This document shows positions 5,749-8,030 of a DNA stretch of 8,030 bases, piece after piece. Position 1 is the first letter of the stretch. Every line of letters starts with the position of its first letter. The translations under genes were made by a program, and so were the position numbers. The DNA comes from JABFRZ01 sp036376275 (GTDB lineage: Bacteria; Planctomycetota; UBA1135; GCA-002686595), in assembly GCA_036376275.1 (NCBI GenBank), contig DASVAP010000021.1, forward strand, positions 1 through 8,030, given 5' to 3'. A model generated the notes under the pieces. That model was given only the letters and a program-made list of their open reading frames with translations. It ran no database searches and was not told where the DNA came from.

Positions 5749-5780
5749 GGGACGCCGGGCGCAAGCGCGCCCGGCGTCCC
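5749..5780 (-). terminator. Perfect 14-bp hairpin with 4-nt loop between the M56 and secreted-protein genes
   Basis: GGGACGCCGGGCGC (5749-5762) and GCGCCCGGCGTCCC (5767-5780) pair without a mismatch around a 4-nt loop. It lies about 168 nt after the M56 stop and 58 nt before the next start. No U-run follows on either strand, so it is not a canonical intrinsic terminator. It may be a U-less terminator, an RNA-stabilising structure, or an operator-like inverted repeat at the -35 position of the downstream gene. The structure itself is certain; the role is not. Confidence 0.55.
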
Positions 5781-5871
5781 ACGGTTCCGCCACGGATCCC
5801 CGGCCGCCCCTTTTCGCTACGGCCACGCCGGCGTCATCACGGCCGACGTCGGGTTCCGCGCGGTCGCGCGG

Positions 5872-5904
5872 GCCGGCGGCGGAGCCCCGGGCTCCGTCGC
5901 CGGC
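5872..5904 (-). terminator. Second strong hairpin, just after the M56/TPR gene
   Basis: Bases 5872-5886 pair with 5890-5904 over 15 positions around a 3-nt loop. The only imperfection is 5879/5897, a G-U pair in a plus-strand RNA and an A-C mismatch in a minus-strand RNA. It begins 43 nt after the M56 stop codon, fitting a 3'-end structure for that transcript, but no U-run follows. A further 7-bp inverted repeat (5856-5862 with 5865-5871) adjoins it. The two halves fold slightly better in a plus-strand RNA, which leaves the orientation open. Confidence 0.45.
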
Positions 5905-5947
5905 TGCTGGAGGATCGGCCCGGCGCTCGCGCGTCGGGCCGCCGCCG

Positions 5948-8030
5948 CTACTCCTTCGCGACCTTCGGGCCGGCGAGCTTGGCCGGCTTGATGCCGGCCG
6001 CCCAGGCCTTGCCCGTCGACGCGTAGGCGTCCTTGCCCTTGCCCTTGGCGCGGAGCTCGCTGGCACGCTCGACCATCACGCTCGCCTCGGCCGGCGTTGC
6101 CAGGGCGTTGCCCGTGAGCAGCGCATCGACCGCGTCCGGGTCGTCGTAGCCGAGGTCCAGCGCCATCGCGACGTGACGCAGGGCCTCGGGCTTCTTGCCC
6201 GCGCCGGCCAGGGCCTGGGCCATGCCGAAGGCGGAGAAGCGCGGCTCGAGACCGAGGGCCGCCGCGCGCTCGAAGCTCGCGTGGGCCTCGGCGAAGCGCC
6301 CGGCGCGGAGCTGGAGCTTGCCCAGCGACTGCGCCGCCAGGAAGCGGAACTTCTCGGGCTGGCTCGCGTCGTCGGCGAGCCGGGCGAGGGCCGGCGCGTC
6401 GGCCGCGTCCTCGCTCGCCAGCAGGGCCTTCATGCCCTTCATGCCCTCGGCGCGCGCGAGGATGCGCGCCTGGACGTCGGCGAAGCCGGGCCGTGCGCGC
6501 AGGCGATCCAGGTCCGTGTCCTTGGAGATCCCGTCGTAGCCCATGCCCTCGTCGGCCGCCCGGGAGAGGTCCGCGAGCGCGCCGTCGAGGTCGCCGGCCA
6601 GCGAGCGCGCGCAGGCGCGGTTGTAGAGCGCGCGCGGCACGTCGAAGCCCGCCGCCGCCTGGCGCCCGAAGGCGAGCGCCGCGCCCTCCGGATCACCGAC
6701 CTTCAGGGCGAGGTGCCCGTGCTCGGACTGCAGGTTGCCGTCGCCGACCCAGATCGCGCACAGCTCCGCGTGCGTGGCCACGAAGAGCGCGTCGTTCTTC
6801 TCGTGCTCGAGGCGCGTGAGCTCCTGGCGCAGCTCGGCCGCCGCGCGGGCCCGGGCCACTTCCTTCCCGAAGCGCTCGTCGCCGCGGATCGAGTCCAGGT
6901 CCTTGTCCTTCTCCATCAGGGCCACGTCGGTGAAGCCCACGTTGACCGCCGCCCGCACGCGCTCCAGCGCGCCCTCGGCGTCGCCGGCCCGCGCCACGGC
7001 GCAGGCCGCGTTGTAGAGCGCGCTGGGGCGGTCGTAGCCGAGCTCGAACTGGCGCTCGAAGCTCTGCCGGGCCTCCTCGAGCTGCCCCGCCTGGATGCGC
7101 AGGTAGCCGAGACGCCCGTGGGCCCAGCCGTTCCTGGGATCGAGGGTCACGACCTGCTCGAGGAGCGCGCGGGCCTCCTCGCTGCGCTGCGCGTCGAGCA
7201 GGGCGCCGGCCTTCTTCGCCAGCTCCTGCCCCTTCACGCGCGCCTCCACCAGGGCCGCGCCCGCGCCGGGCTTGCCGCTGCACTCCTCGCCGCCCGAGAA
7301 GCCGGGCGAGCTCAGCACCGCGAGCGCCGCCGCGCAGGCGACGACACCCTTCGAAACACCGGGGAACATCCTCTTCTTCATGATCATGTCGAGTCTCCTT
7401 TCGAAGTCCTTGCACTCCGAATCGGTCGCGCCGAGGCCTTGCAGGGCGATCGGCGCGGTCCTCGTTCTCGCCTGCAGGTCGATGAGCGCCTCCGCGAAGA
7501 GGCGCCGATCCGCGGGATAGGTCCACACCGCCCAGGCATCGCACGAGAGTTCGGCGTAGTGGCGGATGCGGCCGCGGATCAGCCAGAAAAGGGGGTTCCA
7601 CCAGGCGAGCGCCGCGGCCGGGATCTCCAGCCACGACACCCAGTGGTCTCGTCGCGCGAGGTGCGCGAGCTCGTGTGCGATCAGGGCGCGGCGCGCGCGC
7701 GGCGCATTGGCCGCCTGCGCCTGCGCGGGCCACAGGAGCCGCGGCCGGCCCAGGCACCAGATCGAGGGCGAGGCCACGCCCGCCACGACGCGCACCTCCG
7801 GCGCGCGCACGCCGAGCTGCCGCGCGACCGTGCGCACGTCCTGCACCAGCTCGCGCGGCGCGCGCGGGGAGCGGCGCACGAGCCGCTGGAACGGCAGGAT
7901 GCGCCGCGCGCTGCGCCAGAGCACCAGCGCCGCACCGAGGCCCCAGGCGAGCCCGAGCGCGGGCCCGGCCCGGTCGACCAGCGCGTTCCCGCCTGCGGAT
8001 GAGGACCGCGCCGCCGTGGCCGCGGGCGCG
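5948..8030 (-). CDS. M56 (BlaR1-type) membrane zinc metallopeptidase with C-terminal TPR domain (N-terminus off the window)
   Basis: The frame is open to base 8030, giving 693 visible residues; residue 1 here is the first whole codon. A GTG at 7924 is possible as a start but would cut off an obvious membrane helix, so I treat the gene as 5'-truncated by the window. Membrane segments: about 22-38, 136-151 and 226-240. The zinc site is HELAH (119-123) inside ALIAHELAHLARRDHW, with Glu160 in AELSCD as probable third ligand, both typical of family M56. After the last helix comes a TPR region, probably outside the membrane, instead of a beta-lactam-binding domain. It has three related units at about 306-395, 436-525 and 568-632; the first two carry ALYNxAC and DLDxxR signatures of 'TPR end-of-group' repeats. 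The C-terminus is Lys-rich. In BlaR1 systems this protease inactivates a BlaI repressor, whose gene would be expected beyond 8030. The signal sensed is unknown. Confidence 0.9.
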   Translation of the reverse strand, partial: APAATAARSSSAGGNALVDRAGPALGLAWGLGAALVLWRSARRILPFQRLVRRSPRAPRELVQDVRTVARQLGVRAPEVRVVAGVASPSIWCLGRPRLLWPAQAQAANAPRARRALIAHELAHLARRDHWVSWLEIPAAALAWWNPLFWLIRGRIRHYAELSCDAWAVWTYPADRRLFAEALIDLQARTRTAPIALQGLGATDSECKDFERRLDMIMKKRMFPGVSKGVVACAAALAVLSSPGFSGGEECSGKPGAGAALVEARVKGQELAKKAGALLDAQRSEEARALLEQVVTLDPRNGWAHGRLGYLRIQAGQLEEARQSFERQFELGYDRPSALYNAACAVARAGDAEGALERVRAAVNVGFTDVALMEKDKDLDSIRGDERFGKEVARARAAAELRQELTRLEHEKNDALFVATHAELCAIWVGDGNLQSEHGHLALKVGDPEGAALAFGRQAAAGFDVPRALYNRACARSLAGDLDGALADLSRAADEGMGYDGISKDTDLDRLRARPGFADVQARILARAEGMKGMKALLASEDAADAPALARLADDASQPEKFRFLAAQSLGKLQLRAGRFAEAHASFERAAALGLEPRFSAFGMAQALAGAGKKPEALRHVAMALDLGYDDPDAVDALLTGNALATPAEASVMVERASELRAKGKGKDAYASTGKAWAAGIKPAKLAGPKVAKE

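Noticed and set aside
3395..5782. A single 795-codon minus-strand frame joining the DUF4870 protein to a long upstream part
   Set aside because: Only the last 134 residues, from ATG 3799, look like protein. The upstream part is an Arg/Ala-rich shadow of the secreted-protein gene in another frame, so this is not a fusion.
5339..8002. Very long open frame on the plus strand, 887 codons, antisense to the M56 and secreted-protein genes
   Set aside because: Composition is Arg/Ala/Gly/Leu-rich without any domain or membrane pattern, while the opposite strand encodes well-defined motifs (HELAH, TPR). It is a by-product of high GC content.

Overview
The window is very GC-rich, with strong third-position G/C codon use, and looks like chromosomal DNA of a free-living Gram-negative-type bacterium. 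The gene mix fits Planctomycetota or a similar deep lineage: an M56 (BlaR1-type) membrane metallopeptidase with a TPR tail, a secreted protein with carboxypeptidase-regulatory-like folds, a DUF4870 protein, a DUF456 protein and a DinB-like protein of the WPEGYWP type. This placement is an inference from gene content; there is no rRNA or marker gene to confirm it. I saw no mobile element, integrase, CRISPR array, tRNA or rRNA.

Layout, left to right. At 1-531 (minus) is the N-terminal part of a probable exported lipoprotein whose C-terminus lies off the left edge. At 684-1178 (minus) is a Cys-type glutathione peroxidase, followed on its own strand by a perfect 10-bp hairpin. At 1274-1789 (plus) is a two-CBS-domain protein, divergent from the peroxidase and convergent, 3 nt apart, with a minus-strand group: DinB-like protein (1793-2284), a 34-residue lysine-rich peptide (2304-2408) and a DUF456 membrane protein (2516-3070). 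Divergent from DUF456 is an 80-residue acidic protein of unknown function (3113-3355, plus). The rest is on the minus strand: DUF4870 protein (3395-3799), a 604-residue secreted multi-domain beta-sandwich protein (3877-5691), a hairpin-rich 256-nt spacer, and a large M56 metallopeptidase/TPR protein (5948 to beyond 8030) whose N-terminus lies off the right edge.

How they may work together. Most genes look like ordinary housekeeping or stress functions (peroxide detoxification, adenine-nucleotide or ion sensing through CBS, a DinB-type thiol-transferase-like fold) rather than one pathway. The most system-like part is the right third: a BlaR1-type zinc protease whose sensor region is replaced by a three-fold TPR array, followed on the same strand by a secreted protein of a fold class often found near or fused to M56 proteins. 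In known systems the protease gene is preceded by a BlaI-type repressor gene; here that position is beyond 8030, so the pairing cannot be tested. I found no clearly undescribed system. The items most worth a second look are the M56/TPR architecture, the two strong hairpins after it, and the short lysine-rich peptide gene with its own promoter-like sequence and ribosome binding site.
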